The position numbers were made by a program, and so were the translations under genes. From positions 2,976,001 to 3,040,000 of the forward strand of contig NW_027288732.1 of assembly GCF_037038585.1 (NCBI RefSeq): a stretch of 64,000 bases of DNA, written 5' to 3'. Origin of the DNA: Patagioenas fasciata. Its lineage: Eukaryota; Chordata; Aves; Columbiformes; Columbidae. Below are positions 42,640 to 56,075 of the stretch, in pieces. The notes below the pieces were generated by a model. The model was not told the DNA's origin and ran no database searches. It saw nothing but the letters and a program-made list of their open reading frames with translations. The stretch's first letter is position 1. Every line of letters starts with the position of its first letter.

Positions 42640-44089
42640 AAGGACCAGGGCTTTTGTGCTGGCCTGGGGAGAGGGGATGGCATGGAGGGGCTGCAGACCT
42701 CTCAGGATCTGCTGGAGAGGAGAGCAAATGACACAGGTGCCTCCTTTTCCTTTTACCATGAGTGTTCACCCACCTCTGGGGTGACTTCTCTCTGAGCTGC
42801 AGGAGCTGCTGTGCCCTTCAGAGCGGCAGAGGCTGTGGGGTGACTGCCCAGAGCACCCGCAATGGGCACTGCTGTGGGACCAGCCCTGACTGGGCTTTGC
42901 TGGGGAGAGGGTGTTGGTGGTGGAGAGAGGGCAGGGGAGGTGGCAGAACCTTGAGAGAACTGGACTGGGCTGGAAAGTACCTGGGAGAGAAAAACATCAG
43001 CGTTTATCTTGTGGTGCATGACCATGCAGGGTGAAGACTCACACGAGGGGGTTGTGGTGCAGAGCCAGGGCTTCTGGAAGGGATCAAAGACATGCAGGTG
43101 CAGGAGAGAGGAGACTGCTCTATGCCCTTGGTGACATGGACAGACCAGGAAGGTGGCCCAGGGCCTTCATCACCCCCCAGTCACTGGCCATCTCCCATGG
43201 GCCATTTCCAGCACTGACCGCGCGCCCCAGGTTTATGGGTAAGGTTCCCTGTGAGGCCATGTCCATCCTCCTGCTGGGCTCAGGGCCTGTCTCAGGGAAC
43301 GGACAGCTCTGCCCAGACTCTCTCCTGGCCCAGACCCTGGCAGACTCTGGAGCAGGGCTGTCTGTGACCCTACAGGTGACACGACCTCTCCAGGAGCTTG
43401 GAGAGGCTGCCCAACAGGAAGGCCATGGGGTGACAAAGCACCAAGAACTGCTCTGGCTATCAAGTCAGGAGACCGTTCCCCACCCCGAATGCACCCTGTC
43501 CTGTGCTGAACCTGCACCATGGGGCTATGGGACCATGTGTGGGGCAGCAGGGCTGGGCTGTCACAGCACAAGGTGCAGACAGGGGCCACAAAGCTGCTGC
43601 CAGGGGTGACAGCAAGGACAGGTACAGACAAGGAGTACATGTACATTGGCTTTACTGTGCAGGGATGGCTTTGGGAAAGGCAAAGCTCACCTGGAGTTGG
43701 TGACTGCAAGAAAAGTCAAGAGCAAACTAAGAGCTTCAACAGCTGTTAGAGACCACGGCTGAAGAAAGGGAACACAGAACTGCTGCTGAGTGAAGAGGGA
43801 AATTTAGTAACAGCAGACACTGACACTGAGGGACTCAATGACTTCTGTACCTGGGTCTTTACTGAAACCATCTCCCAGGCCTCTATGCTCAATGAAGGGC
43901 TTCAAGGAGGAGAGCAAGTCTTTGGAGGACCCTCAGGAAACCCCAGCAGGACAAACACCAGTGTCTGCCCCTGCAGGGGACTCACCTGGCAATGGCACAG
44001 GCTAGGGATGTCTGGTTGGGAGCAGCTCTGTGGGAAAGGTCTGCATGGGTAGGGAGCTGGACAGGAGGAAGCGTGTGCCCTGGTGCAAG
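42640..44089. other. GC-rich stretch at inner end of right arm
   Basis: Mirror of 23971-25440, with long frames on both strands (43031-43609 plus, 43233-43709 minus) matching the left arm. Unrecognised; likely non-coding. Confidence 0.4.
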
Positions 44090-44870
44090 GGAGGCCAGGA
44101 GCGCCCTGGGCTGTGCCACCAGGAGCACTGCCAGGAGGTGGAGGGAAGGGATTCTCTGGAATAGTCCATCCAGATCTCAGATCCCAGTTCAGGAAAGATA
44201 TTGGCAAGCTGGAGTGGGTTGAGCAAAGGGCCTCAGGACAGCCAGAAACTGGAGCACTTGGCCTGTGGGGAGAGGCTGAGGGAGCCGGGCTTGTCCAGCC
44301 CAGAGAAGGGAAGGCAGACAGGGACCTCATCACAGCCTGTCAGTACCAACAAGGAGATCATGGAGAACACACAGCCAGGCTCTTCACCATGGTGTGTGGT
44401 AGAAGAACAAAAGAGAACGGGTGGCAGGTGAAAGAGGAGAGGTTCAGCCAGGATATAAGGAAAAGCTTTTTCCCTAGGAGGTGAGTGTCAACTTCATTTT
44501 CACCAGGGATCACATCAGCCTCATGGTTACCCTCAAATGGCAGAACATAATTTTAAAGGACTGTATAAATTTAACTACTCCTACATTTATACATTCGGCC
44601 CTTTAAGGCAATTGTGAAGCTGATGTGACCCCCGGTGAAAATGAATTTGACACCCCTGCCCTGGGAGCTCAGCCAAGTGCTGTCGCAGGTCACCCAGAGA
44701 GGATGAGCAGCCTCTGTCCTTGCGGGTTTTCAATCTCTGATTGAATGAAGGCTTGAACACCTTGTTCTGACCCAGTTTCTGACAGGTTGGACTGCAGACT
44801 CCTGAGGTCCCTTCAACCTCAGTTCTCTTATGATCCCATTGGGATGCAGGGCTCTGTTTCTAACGGGAGC
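44090..44870 (+). mobile_element. CR1 LINE fragment split by hAT element (right arm)
   Basis: Mirror of 23205-23970: GGCCTGTGGGGAGAGGCTG near 44261, then the insertion at 44480-44658, then GACTGCAGACTCCTGAGGTC near 44790. Non-functional. 44871-45624 is AT-rich, mirrored, with no gene. Confidence 0.75.
44480..44658. mobile_element. hAT-type MITE (right arm)
   Basis: The same 179-base element as 23417-23595 with the same 8-base target duplication in complement (CCCTAGGA / CCCTGGGA), including the same one-base mismatch. Insertion and mismatch therefore predate the arm duplication. Confidence 0.87.
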
Positions 44871-45624
44871 AGAGGAGATGATTAAGGGGCATGAATGCAC
44901 CTGTGCTGTAGGTGACCATCTAAACCAACATCTAAACCCAGCCAACACCTCAGTGTGACTCGCTCTAAGCCAAGTGTGAGGAGTCCTGGGCAGGGAAGGT
45001 TTAGAGGGCATGAGGCGCTATGCAAGACACAAAATGATCTTCGCTTCATGCCTGCAGGCCCATCCGATGTCAGTTAATGTCAATGAAAGTTAAAATATGA
45101 ACTGAAGACAAAGTTTCAAAGTCAAGGAAGGTTTCAATGTACTTTTCCTTTTTTTTAGGTCTTTGGGGGGTTATTTTCTTCAAAAAGGAAAGTGTTTTCC
45201 ACAACTAGAAATGGATATAAGACACACATGTCCTCAGCTACATGGATAGCTTTTTACATATTGATTTTTCATATGGCACATATTACATTCTTACATATTA
45301 AACATTTATTTATTTTCTTTTTAAGTATTTTGGGGGATTTATTTCTTTGAAAAACTAAGAGTTTTGCAGAACTGGGCATGGATTTAGGACACAAATGTCT
45401 TCAGCTCCAGGGACACAAACACCTGGTGCCAGTGTAGATGCCCTGGGAACCCCTGCCTAACTTCCACCTGCATTGCAAGGTGCTCTGGTCTCCCCCAGGT
45501 CCTCTGTGATAGATGCCAATCCCAGGCCAGCACCTCGGATAAAATGGGTCCCCTAAAATGGCACTGGCTGTTTATGGTGAGACAACTAATGACTGATGTC
45601 TGTTGGATACGTGCACGTGTTTAT

Positions 45625-45690
45625 ATTTTTGTTGTGTTTTCTTTGTTTGTTTGTTTGTTGTTTGTTTGTGTGGGTTTGGTGGTGGTTTGT
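45625..45690. repeat. (GTTT)n microsatellite, right arm
   Basis: Mirror of 22370-22447, shorter. 45691-47044 mirrors 21004-22369 and holds only the unidentified shared frames. Confidence 0.85.
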
Positions 45691-47044
45691 TTAACATATT
45701 AACTAAAAAAATAAAAGGACAAAAAGTGAATCACCAGGCCGTGTACTAAAGGCAGGAGAAGAAATATTGGTCTTCCCCTGTACTTCTATTACCAACACGC
45801 TATTATTTCATCTCCTTTGTCATTTAGGAGTTTCCACCTCTCCTGACTAAATGTCCATGTCAAAGGACAACTTTCCAACAGTCTGTCTGGATGTTCGCCC
45901 TTCCCAGTGCCCTCAGGTTTCCTCCTCCACTTGCTCTTTGGTCATTCAGTTGCCTCTCCACTGTCTGGTTTCTGCTTTGAGCCTCAGGCAGTTACAAACT
46001 TACCCCAGTCTTCAGAGGTCTAATTAACATGGTACACAGCAAGTTAATTGTGTTTCTATCTATCCTTTCCTATCTCTCTGTCTAAAAATAGTTCTTGTGT
46101 GGATGTCCCTTGTGGATGGTGGACCTCATCAGATCCAGCTTACACACACAGCTGAGGAAAGTGTTTTACTGTTTATTAAACTGTGCAGTGTTTGCACAGC
46201 AGAGCAGGTGGAGCTGGTGCACAGGAGCTGCAGCATCTCCTGCAGAGCTCAGTGGAGAAGTCTGATGTGAGGAAAAGTGGTGCAAGTCTCTGGTGGCCAA
46301 TGAGGGAACCTTCAGACTGGGGGTGGGGGGTGAGGAGCGAGGTTGTCCATACAGTGTCCAGCCTCAAGGGACTGTTCTCCTGCCTGTGCAGATGTCTACA
46401 GGAGACCCTCGGGATCAATGTCCAGTGTAGAATGCTACTGTCACTTCTTCTATACACTGAAAAATGACAGAAAATACCCTTCAGAGAAAACACCCTCCTT
46501 TATGAAATCTTATTTGCAATCTTCATCATTAAGTGTCCCACTGAAACCATTCCAATTAGTTCTACAAGTCTTTTGGATATGAGGAATATTACAGAAAGAA
46601 ACATCGCTCGTTAGGGCTGTCTGTGTTTTAATGAGCCCCATGGCGTATTTGGTGCTGAGTCCATAAACCACAGATACCAAGCACAGACTGAAGAATCTGC
46701 TCAAGAAGTCCAAGTCAGAAGCAAACTCTTCAAGCATTAATGGGCCCCACTGAGGGCTGTTACTGACAAAACCTCCCCAGGGACTCGTTAGAGCAGATAA
46801 TTGGAGGCAGTGATTGCATCAGGCAAAAGCAAAGTGAAGCAGCTCTGATGCTGAGAAACCCCTTGATTTGTTTGATGAAGGACAATGGCCAAGCCTTGAG
46901 CCCCTGCCCCTAGGAAGGGAGATCCTGTCCCTCACGTGTGGCTCAGGGTTCTTCCTGGGGATGTGGGGAGTGCGATGCCCAGTGCAGGGCAATGGTGTGA
47001 CACTCCCTGGGGGTGCAAGGAGTCGATGGAGTGCCACGGCGAAG

Positions 47045-47166
47045 AAGAGAGTGGACAATCTCCTCACACACACGGTGTGAACTGTCGTCGTTGTCCTGCG
47101 CTGGGACAGGAGTTGGACTCTATGATCCTGGGGTCCCTTTCTACTGAAGACATTCTATGATTCTAC
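47045..47166 (+). mobile_element. CR1 3' stub (right arm)
   Basis: Mirror of 20868-21003; ends ACATTCTATGATTCTACG. Confidence 0.8.
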
Positions 47167-47169
47167 GAA

Positions 47170-47690
47170 ATACTAGGTCAAAAGTCCGTGTTTTCATTGT
47201 ACAGATGAGATGTAAGCACACACGGCTCAGGGCTCTTCCTGGGACCCTGGGAGTGCAAGGCTGAGGGAAGGACAACACTGGTACAACAACTTCCAGCTTC
47301 CCCATGGGACTGCAAGGAGGCAGAGAGGCCGCAGTGCCATGAGGACAACATGGCTTCTCCTGGGCCTCAGTGGCAGAGACAACTGCCATAGCCAAGGGGA
47401 CAGAGACCTGGGTTCTTTGAGTGCCTTCCAGCCTTGTCAGCCTTGAGAACCCAGCTCCAAGCCCTCTTCCTGGATAGGACCTGTGGGCATGTTGACAGAG
47501 GTTCTTTCCCAGCCATGTCCCTGCTGCTGGCCTGTCCCCTCCAGACACAGAACTGACCCTACTGTCCCCTTCACAGCCGTACCCTTCCAACTCAGTTATG
47601 AGTTCCTGAGACACAAGTGACCTCATAATACCATACCCACCCATCACCCTCCTCATAATCCAGGCATAACACAGGACCTGACCCAATTAA
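47170..47690. repeat. Block A (right arm)
   Basis: Mirror of 20381-20866 and same orientation as 2245-2870 and 60575-61100 (GCCATAGCCAAGGGGACAG near 47385). Confidence 0.65.
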
Positions 47691-47976
47691 ACAAATATAT
47701 TTCCTTCTAACTATTTGAGTGGAGAAACATTCTCTTCAGTAACTGCTGTTTTTATGTTTATACCATCTCCTCCTCTGCCTTTTTTTTTTCATCTTCAAAA
47801 ATTTGTCCAGGGGAAAGATTCATTGAATCATAGAGTAGGTCAGATTTGAAGAGATCCCTGAACAGCTTCTTGTTTCACTCTCTTTCTCAAAGCATGGTGA
47901 CCAAGTGAGGTTGCTCAAGGTCTCCACTCAGTATTGTATTATCTCCATCACATCACAGAAAGGAGAATAATATCTT

Positions 47977-48490
47977 TCAGCAGTTTTGACCCAAATGCTG
48001 GTCACTGAGGGATGGCACAAGTAACTGCGCGGAGGACACTGCATCACAGATTATATTTGGGCGTGATATTTCAGTGAACTTCCCACCAAGCATCCAGTTC
48101 TTCAGTCCAGACAGCATCAGTCCAGCTCTAAGGACACCAAGGGGGACCATGTCCAAGGCCTGGCACAATTTCATACACATAACATGTCTTTCTTTCCTCT
48201 GCCCATTTTGGTACACAAGTCCCTTTCTTGTCCTTCAAGTGCCTGCAGATGGCTGCAGGAGGACTTGTCCCATCACCTTCCCAGGGACAGAGGCAGGCTG
48301 AGCAGCCTGTGATTCTTCCAATTCTCCTTCCTGCCTTTCTTGAAGATGGGTTTGACAGATGCCAGGTCCTCCTCAGTAGCACTGTCATTTTGAAAGTGCA
48401 ATCCAGAATCACAGGCCAGGGTGACGTAACAGACAGGAGCACTTGCAATGAGCCTGTCCAGGGCAACTGAGATGAATCTCACTGGGTCAG
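47977..48490 (-). mobile_element. Old CR1 ORF2 scar (right arm)
   Basis: Mirror of 19540-20060; minus frame again shows KPIFKKGRKE near 48330-48360. Confidence 0.65.
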
Positions 48491-48548
48491 AATGTCAGGG
48501 TTCTGTCAGCTTCCACAACTGAGTTGGTTTTGTGGATTCTCATGTGGG

Positions 48549-49235
48549 GTAGAATCATAGAATCATAGAATACTTCAATTGGAAGAGACCCTTGGGATCA
48601 TTGAGTCCAACCATAACCCAGTTCTCACACTAAAACATGTCCATAAGAACCTCGTTTAAATGTCTTTTACAGCCCTCTAGGGTGGGTGACTCCTCACTGC
48701 CCTGGGCAGTCTGTTCTACCACCCGACAACCCTGTCCAGGAAGAATTTTTTCCTAGTATCCAATCTAAACCTCCCCTGGTGCAAATTGCAGCCATTTCCT
48801 CTTGTCCCATCACTTGCTACTTGGGAGAAGAGACCAGCACCCTCCATATTCCAACCTCCTTTCAGGCAGTTGTGGACAGTGAGAAGGTCTCCCCTCAGCC
48901 TCCTGTTCTCCAGGATGAACAGCCCCAGTTCCCTCAATTGCTCCTCATCAAACTTGTGCTCCAGGCCCTCAGCAGCTTCGACGCCTCCTCTGTGCTCTGT
49001 CTAGTGCCTCAATGTCCATCTTATGATGAGGAGCCCAAAACTGAACACAGGATTCAAGATGCAGCCTCACCAGTGCCAAAAACAGTGGCACAATCACTTC
49101 TCTAGTCCTGCCGACCACACCATTCCTGATACAAACCAGGATGCTGGTGGCCTTTTTGGCCACCTGGGAACATTCTGGCTTATGTTCAGCAACTGTCAGT
49201 CAACACCCGCAGATCCCTTTCCTCCAGGCAGCTTT
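48549..49235 (-). mobile_element. CR1 LINE 3' end (right arm)
   Basis: Starts GAATCATAGAATCATAGAAT; mirror of 18770-19460. Confidence 0.87.
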
Positions 49236-49559
49236 TCAGCCCCTCTTCCCTGAGCCTGGAGCGTTCACAGGGTTGGTGTGATCCAAGTGATGGACCCAGC
49301 ACTTGGCTTTGTTAAACCTCATATAATTGTCCTCAGTCCAATGATCCAGGTGTCCCATGACATGGGACATGAGAATTGGACATGGGGAGCTCAGTTCAAG
49401 GCAGCACATCCCAGTGCTGCATTCAACTGGTCTCCAATGGGATGTTACAGGCAACATGAAGTGACCTTGTGACTGACTGTCCCACAGACCTTCATGGAAC
49501 CTGCAGGAACAGTTGATGGTATTTGTACTGAGTCGGGTTCACCTTATGTACGTGATATG

Positions 49560-50449
49560 TATGCTCATATCTCATCCATACAATGAAAACACTGACTTCT
49601 GACTTAGTGTCCTTGTGTTGAGAGATGAACAAACTCTCTCAGCTGGGGTGAAGGGCCAGTGCAGGAAATGGTGGTTTTGAAGGGCTGGTCGGTGATGACT
49701 GGGGAAGCTGCCCCAGGACAGTCCCATGAACATGAGCACACACCAGACCCTGCTCTGCTGGTCCTTCAGGGCTCTCCCAGGAGCCTGGCTGGACGAGGAC
49801 ACTGCTGTGTGCCAGCCCTGCACACTCACACACTTCAGCTCTTCACTGGTGTTTTCTTCTTTGGGGCATTTCCCAGTTCACCCCTCCCACCCCCGCCTGA
49901 ATTGTGCCCCTCCCTGCCCTCTCCCCAGCCCAGTCCAGCAGAGCAGCCACACTGGAACTGGTCCCACAGTAGTGGGGACCAGTGAGAATGAAGGACAGTG
50001 AGAATGTTCATCCAGCCGGCATGCTGAGCAGATCTCCAGCCCAGGCAGCTTGCAGACCCAGGTCCAGACTTGCTCCCCGGGACAGCATGAGACATTTGGC
50101 CTAGGGGATCCTCAGGAAGGTCCTGCTGCCACAGTGCCAGGGACGCCTGCCCCAAGCTGCCACCTGCAGCAAAGGGTTTCTCTGTCCGTGTCTTCTCTGC
50201 ACACATACAGTGCCCCACTCTTCTCCTGGAACATCCCATTTTCCCATAGAGCCCTTTCCCAAGAGAGCTGATCTGTGCTGACCTGGCCAGCTGTTCCTGC
50301 ACCCCTTTCCCACGCTCCATACAGCCCCGAGCTGGCAGTGCTGCTCTGCAGAGCAAGTGGGCTGTGATGCCCAGGGCCATGGGGTGAGTCCGCAGGGTCA
50401 TGCTGGTCAGGATGGGAGAAAGACCCACTTCAGGGTGGCTCCTGCTCAC
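49560..50449. repeat. OR14 3' flank with block B (right arm)
   Basis: Mirror of 17830-18700. Contains GAGGACACTGCTGTGTGCCA near 49795 and AGCATGAGACATTTGGCC near 50084. At 50538-50543 TTTATA stands where other copies have the complement of AATAAA; the conserved hexamer here reads AACAAA, so the 3' end signal of the broken gene has decayed. Confidence 0.6.
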
Positions 50450-50777
50450 TCAGCACACAGACATGGCTTCTGCATCTGCAGAGATCTCAGAGAGAGGATT
50501 CTGGGCAAACAAGGCAGTTCAGGGTCCTTTGTTTCACTTTATATACACAGAGAGCACAGCTCCTTATTTACACAAAGACTATGGGTCACACCAGACAGGT
50601 AGATATGGACATAGATATAAGATGACAAATAATTTTGCTTGTGGGAAGCATTAATACAACAAAGAAAAGCTAAAAGCAAAGGAAAAGAGAAAAAAAAAAA
50701 AACAACAAAACAAACGTACAAAACTCAGGTTGAAGTGGTAATGAGTTATATTACAAGTGACAGGCAGAAGAGGGAGG

Positions 50778-51700
50778 TCAGTTCATTACTAGTTTTGAAA
50801 AGCAAAGACTCATCAGTTTCTTTATAGACTCCTTGAGTTCCCTGTTCCTCATACTGTAGATGAGGGGGTTCACTGCTGGAGGCACCACCGAGTACAGAAC
50901 AGACACCACCAGATCCAGGGATGGGGAGGAGATGGAGGGGGGCTTCAGGTAGGCAAACATGGCAGTGCTGACAAACAGGGAGAGCACAGCCAGGTGAGGG
51001 AGGCAGGTGGAAAAGGCTTTGTGCTGTCCCTGCTCAGAGGGGATCCTCAGCACGGCCCTGAAGATCTGCACATAGGACACCACAATGAACACAAAACACC
51101 CAAATGCTACTAAAAGACTAACCACAATAAGCCCAAGTTCCTTGATGTAGGTGTTGGAGCATGAGAGCTTGAGGATCTGGGGGATTTCACAGAAGAACTG
51201 GTCCAGGGCATTGCCCTTGCACAGGGGCAGTGAAAATGTATTGGCCGTGTGCAGCAGAGAATAGAGAAACCCAGTGACCCAGGCAGGTGCTGCCATGTGG
51301 ACACAAGCTCTGCTGCCCAGGAGGGTCCCGTAGTGCAGGGGTTTGCAGATGGCAATGTAGCGGTCGTAGGACATGATGGTGAGAAGATAAAATTCTGCTG
51401 AAAGAGTTGTGCAGCACACCCTGCATAGGAAGTGACGCTGGTATCCCACAGAGAGTTGGCCATGGACTTGGGGACAATGATGGAGATGGAACCCAGGTCG
51501 AGGAAGGCGAGGTTGAGCAGGAAGAAGTACATGGGGGTGTGGAGGTGCTGGTCCCAGGCTATGGTGGTGATGATGAGGCCGTTGCCCAGGAGGGCAGCCA
51601 GGTAGATGCCCAGGAAGAGCCAGAAGTGCAAGAGCTGCAGCTCCTGTGTGCCTGCGAATGCCAAAAGGAGGAACTGGGTGATGGAGCTGCTGTTGGACAT
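50778..51700 (-). pseudogene. OR14 pseudogene (right arm), about 20-bp deletion in TM3
   Basis: The start (MSNSSSITQ at 51700) and TM1-TM2 are normal up to CAAQLF. Compared with the copy at 25479, about 20 bases that encode the first part of TM3 are missing at about 51398-51405, and the frame shifts. After the gap the other frame resumes with SAEFYLLTIMSYDRYIAIC and is open to the stop at 50778, with all TM4-TM7 motifs (C167/C177/C187, KAFSTC, NPLIYSMRN) intact. Upstream the splice acceptor CCTTGCACAG is also kept. No other lesion is visible, so inactivation is recent. Without the shift it would be an ordinary OR14 receptor. Confidence 0.9.
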
Positions 51701-53680
51701 TTGCTGTCTGTGGACATGAGGACCTGTGCAAGGAGGAAAAGACAGTGAGGATTTAGGGGAGATTTCTCTGACCAAAATCAAAGCCATTTCTCACACACCC
51801 TCCCTGGTTCCACACCCCTTGTCCTTTTCCAGACCTTTCTCCTGTTCCATGGCTGAGCCCTGGGTGGTGCTGGCTGGAGGTGCCGTGAGGAGCAGGGCCT
51901 GTGCCCGCTGGCTGCCGAGGAGTCAGCCCTGTTCTGCAGCAGGGGGTCATGGTAATGGGGGGCAGGGGACAGTCCTGGGGTTCAGCATTGCCATATGGAG
52001 CCATGACATCTCACCCTTTCCTAAGATCTCAGCACCCCACATTTAGCCCAAGACAGACGTGGCTCATTTCTCAAACCAAACAGCATTTTCAATGATGTAA
52101 CATCTATGTGTTCCTCAGATAACACTAAGGTGCTATAGCACACGTTTGCATCCTGATGTGGAGCTTACAGCTTAGAAGGAAAACTCAAAGACATAGCAAA
52201 ATGTCCTAATAATGTGATTTGATTCAGGGAGACTCAGCTCATTACCCTGCCCCAGACCACATTGCCCACACCCCACAGGTCAGAGCAAAGCTGGGACACG
52301 TGTTCCCATGGACACACCTGCAGGAAAGGACCCACAAGATCAGGCTGTGACTCTGCAGCTGAAACTGCCATCCCCAGAGAGCCTGACAGCAAGAACAAGA
52401 TCCCAACAGCAGTGACCCAGAGCAGGGGAGCAAGAAGGACAATGCGGTGAGGGTGGGTGTGAGAGAGGCCAGGGCAGAGGCAGCCGGACACTCAGACAGC
52501 GTCACCCTTCCCCAGCTGTGCAGCCACCTCCCAGACACCAACATTGCCGGGCAGCTGCTCTCAGCCCCTGTGCTCTGCAGAGGAACTGGAGCTCTGGCTG
52601 CACAGGAGCTGCTCCATGCCTTGGAGCCCCCGGCCCTGAGGACAGAGGCTTTGCTGGGTGGGAGAGGAGCCAAGGAGGCCGCTCAGAGGATAAATCTGCA
52701 CTGCAGGGGATCATACAGAGGTTTCTGAATTCTCTCTACAGCAGCATTATCTTTACAGTAATACCTGCATAGATCTTCTCTTTGAAACCTCCAATTGGAA
52801 GCACTCTATAGTGAGCTGGAGTTGTGAGCAGCCCTGACCCACAGAGAACCCACCAGCAGAAGGACCCTGCCCTGCCCTGCTGGGGGTCGCTCCTTCCCCC
52901 CACAGCGTCTCCTCTCAGTGTTGTTGGGATCTCCCTGGGCAGGCTGAGCGCTGACCCTGGCAGGCGGCAGAGTCCCTGCCCTGACACAGCCCTGGGGTGC
53001 AGGGACCCTGCTCTGCAGGACAGCCCTGGGCACCCCTGCCTGCACATTTACATTTACACCCCACAGCCACCCTTGGGAGAACGCAGCATTCACGTCTTGT
53101 CACTCTGACAGTGCAGAAGTCAACCCCTGCTCTGCAGCTCATCCTCTCCTCCGCATCAGAGAACCTCTGTGAGCTGTACTTACATCTCTCGTAGGCTCTG
53201 CAATGTGACAGCTTTCTGAGATCCTGCCAAGATTTACAGATACAATGCTCTGCAACCACATGCTTCATATCCTAGAAGATTTCATTTCCAGTGATCTCTC
53301 AGCATCCTCCCACCCCAGACTGCATTTCCCTCTCTGCCTGGTCCCTCTGCCCTCAGTGCTGCAGGCAGAGCCCTCAGCCCTGCTGCGCTGTGCGGAGGAG
53401 CTGCTCCTGGGCAGAGCTGTCTCTCTGCAGCGCTGCCACTTGCAATGAGCTCCCTCTGAACCAGGAGCCCAGCCCAGCTCAGCAGCACGAGAGCAGCCCA
53501 TGATGTCCCTTTCTCTGTCCCCTCTGGGCTCCCTCCAGGTGTCCCTGGGTCTCCAGGGACACATCCTTTGAAACAACCTCAAGTAATAAGTGATGTTGAT
53601 TCTCTCTCCTCTGCAGCAACACTTCTTTCCAGCATTGTGTTCTTTGTATTAAACAATAAATTGGTATGAGAATCATCTTT
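51701..53680 (-). repeat. Conserved OR14 5' flank (right arm copy)
   Basis: Same orientation as 5788-8165 and mirror of 15346-17308. Keeps GGACACGTGTTCCCATGGAC near 52297 and CAACATTGCCGGGCAGCTGC near 52541. About 450 bases are missing at about 52735-52745 relative to all the other copies. Confidence 0.65.
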
Positions 53681-54294
53681 TATTTTCCCATCATTAGGCA
53701 GGACACCAGGAATGTTACAGTAAATGATTTGAGTTCTCCAAGCTGAGGGAGGAACATCTTCAGTTGAATGAATGTACGCATTTTGTTCTGGTTTTATACT
53801 CCCAGGTCTAGAGAGACATTCATCAGTCTTTGACCATCTCATGTCTGTGCTCTGAAGCAAAGCCTTTGCACACATGGGCTCTTGGACACTTGGTACCAGG
53901 TTTCCTGTGGCAGGTCAGAGCTGGGCTGGTCCCACAGCTGGGGTGGTCCAGCCCAGATGTGAGGCAATGTCCTCAGCCAGGGACCTGACTGGTGGAGCTG
54001 GAGCTGTCAGTGCTGCAAACAGAGCTGTGACACGGATGGAATGAGCTGCCAGGCAGGGTGGCAGAAGTGAGTTCATCTGGTCTGCAAGGACAGCAGCCTC
54101 CAAGCACAGAACAGCCCAGATCAGAACTCAGTCCAGACCTGTAAGGCAATTCAAGAGCCCATAATGAGCTGTTACTACTGCAGCGACAGCTAAAGGAGAA
54201 ACAAAGACAGTGTGTGGCCATTGATGAATTTAATAACGGAAAGAGGTGAGAATCCCTGTGTCCTCTTGTCCTCCATCTTCACCCGCATGTGTCC

Positions 54295-54860
54295 CAGGAG
54301 TCCGTGACTGGAGACAGGAATCTGGAGAACAACCAGCGGAGGATGGGGATCAAGTCAGGGGTCACTGGAACTGACACAATCCTCTCCAGTCTATGGGACA
54401 GCAGGGGCAGCATCCCAGGAGCTGAGACAGTAGGACGATGTCACAGGGAGGCCACTCTCCACCATCTTGGAAAGCTCATGGAGACTGGGGGGACTCCCTG
54501 ACCACTGGCAGCTCTCACACAGTGTGTGCACTTTTCAAAATGGCCAATGGGTGAGCAGGGGAACTAAGGGCTGTGCCCCAGAACATGTCCACTGGGACCC
54601 CATTTCTGGGTGTCTGGAAGAGAAGGTGACGGGGTTTACCCAGGGCAGGCTGTGCCTGTCCATGCTCGTTGTTTTCTGTGAGGAAAGGACAGGGTTTGGA
54701 TGTGGGCAGAGCAGTGGTGGTCTGATACTTGGAAGTCAGCAAGGCATTCGGTGTCATCCCCCACAACATTACTGTGTTCAAGGTAGGATATTACGGTCTG
54801 TGTCAGTGTGTAAGTAGATGGGTAAAAAGCAATCTGGATGGTTGGGCTTAGAAAGGTACT
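54295..54860 (+). mobile_element. CR1 ORF2 reverse transcriptase fragment (right arm)
   Basis: Mirror of 14195-14765; GLPDHWQLS at 54488-54514, GFTQGRLCLS following, then decayed RT text. Stretches 53681-54294 and 54861-55560 are mirrored sequence with no recognised gene. Confidence 0.72.
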
Positions 54861-55914
54861 ATAGAAAGGGAGAAACTTTCCAGTCCTGAGGACAGTCAAG
54901 CACTGGAAACTGTTTCCCAGCAGTGCGCACTCACTCTGTCCCAGAAAGTGACCAAGATGTGTTTGGATCAAGCCCTAGTAATCTGGTCTGACCCTGCTTT
55001 GAGCGGGAGGTTGGTCAAAACATTTCCTGTCAACACATTGAGCCTGAATGACGCTGTCCTTTCATCCCCTTCATGTTTTCAGTTTAGACAAAGCTCTCAG
55101 GTGCTCCCTGACCACAGGAATAATTCACATGAGGTGCAGGGCTGCTTTACAAGTGCCCTAAACAGCCCTGACCACAACTTTTGCATCACTTTTCCTTTGC
55201 CCCAACCCAGGGTCTTTTTTGCTGTCCTAATTCCCTTGCAGAAAGAACTGCCCATATTGCTAACCCTTTCAGGGCAGGTTGTTCAAGAGGTGTCAGCATC
55301 CATGTACAGAGTCTGCACATCAGCCAGACAGCAAAGCCACCATTACAGAAATGGAGACAAGGCTCTTGACCAGCTCCTTGAACCCAGATATCAGCGTGAC
55401 ATGTCTGCTGAGATTGCAGAGAACACCTGAACTGTAAGTGCAGAGCATATGAGTCCTCGATGGGTGACTTGTCTCCTGATCCAGGTGGTGCTTTAGGCTG
55501 TGAAGAGAATCAAAACCAGCCATTTGACTGGGGTAGTTCCATTTTACAGGTGTCACACACGGCAGATGAAGGGAGCTCAGAACTCCGGACTCTGCTGCAC
55601 AGCTGGGACTGCAGAGACTGGAAATGCACGTGACAGTGTGTGTCAGTGCACACCACATAAAGATTCTGGCTTCCTTTGTGCCTTTGTACCAAAGCTCAGC
55701 CTGCTCAGATTTTGAAAGGATTGCTCCAAACCCCTGTGTCCCAAATCTCTACAACTGTCTCTCCTCAACAGCCTTTTACCCCAGGAAGGGGAAAACTGCC
55801 AATGCAGGTACCAAACCAGTGCCCAACCTGCCTGGAGAGCCAGGACAGTTGTGCCACACAACAGAAGCCTCTGAGGGAAGCTGGAGGTGATGGAATTGAA
55901 ATGGTTTCAACCCA

Positions 55915-56075
55915 AATCATAGAACTGTAGAATCATTGAGGCTGGAAAAGACCCTTAAGAACATGGAGTCCAACCATAAATCAAACACTGTCAAGCTCAC
56001 CACTAAACCATATCCAAAAGTGCCACATCTCCACATGTTTTAAATACCTCCAGCAATGGAAGCTCCAGTCCTGAG
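55915..56075 (-). mobile_element. CR1 3' fragment, right arm only
   Basis: AAATCATAGAACTGTAGAATC, then GAGTCCAACCATAAATC and CCACATCTCCACATG. It has no counterpart in the left arm at 13380-13510, where about 0.6 kb (55560-56240) is absent. Confidence 0.75.
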
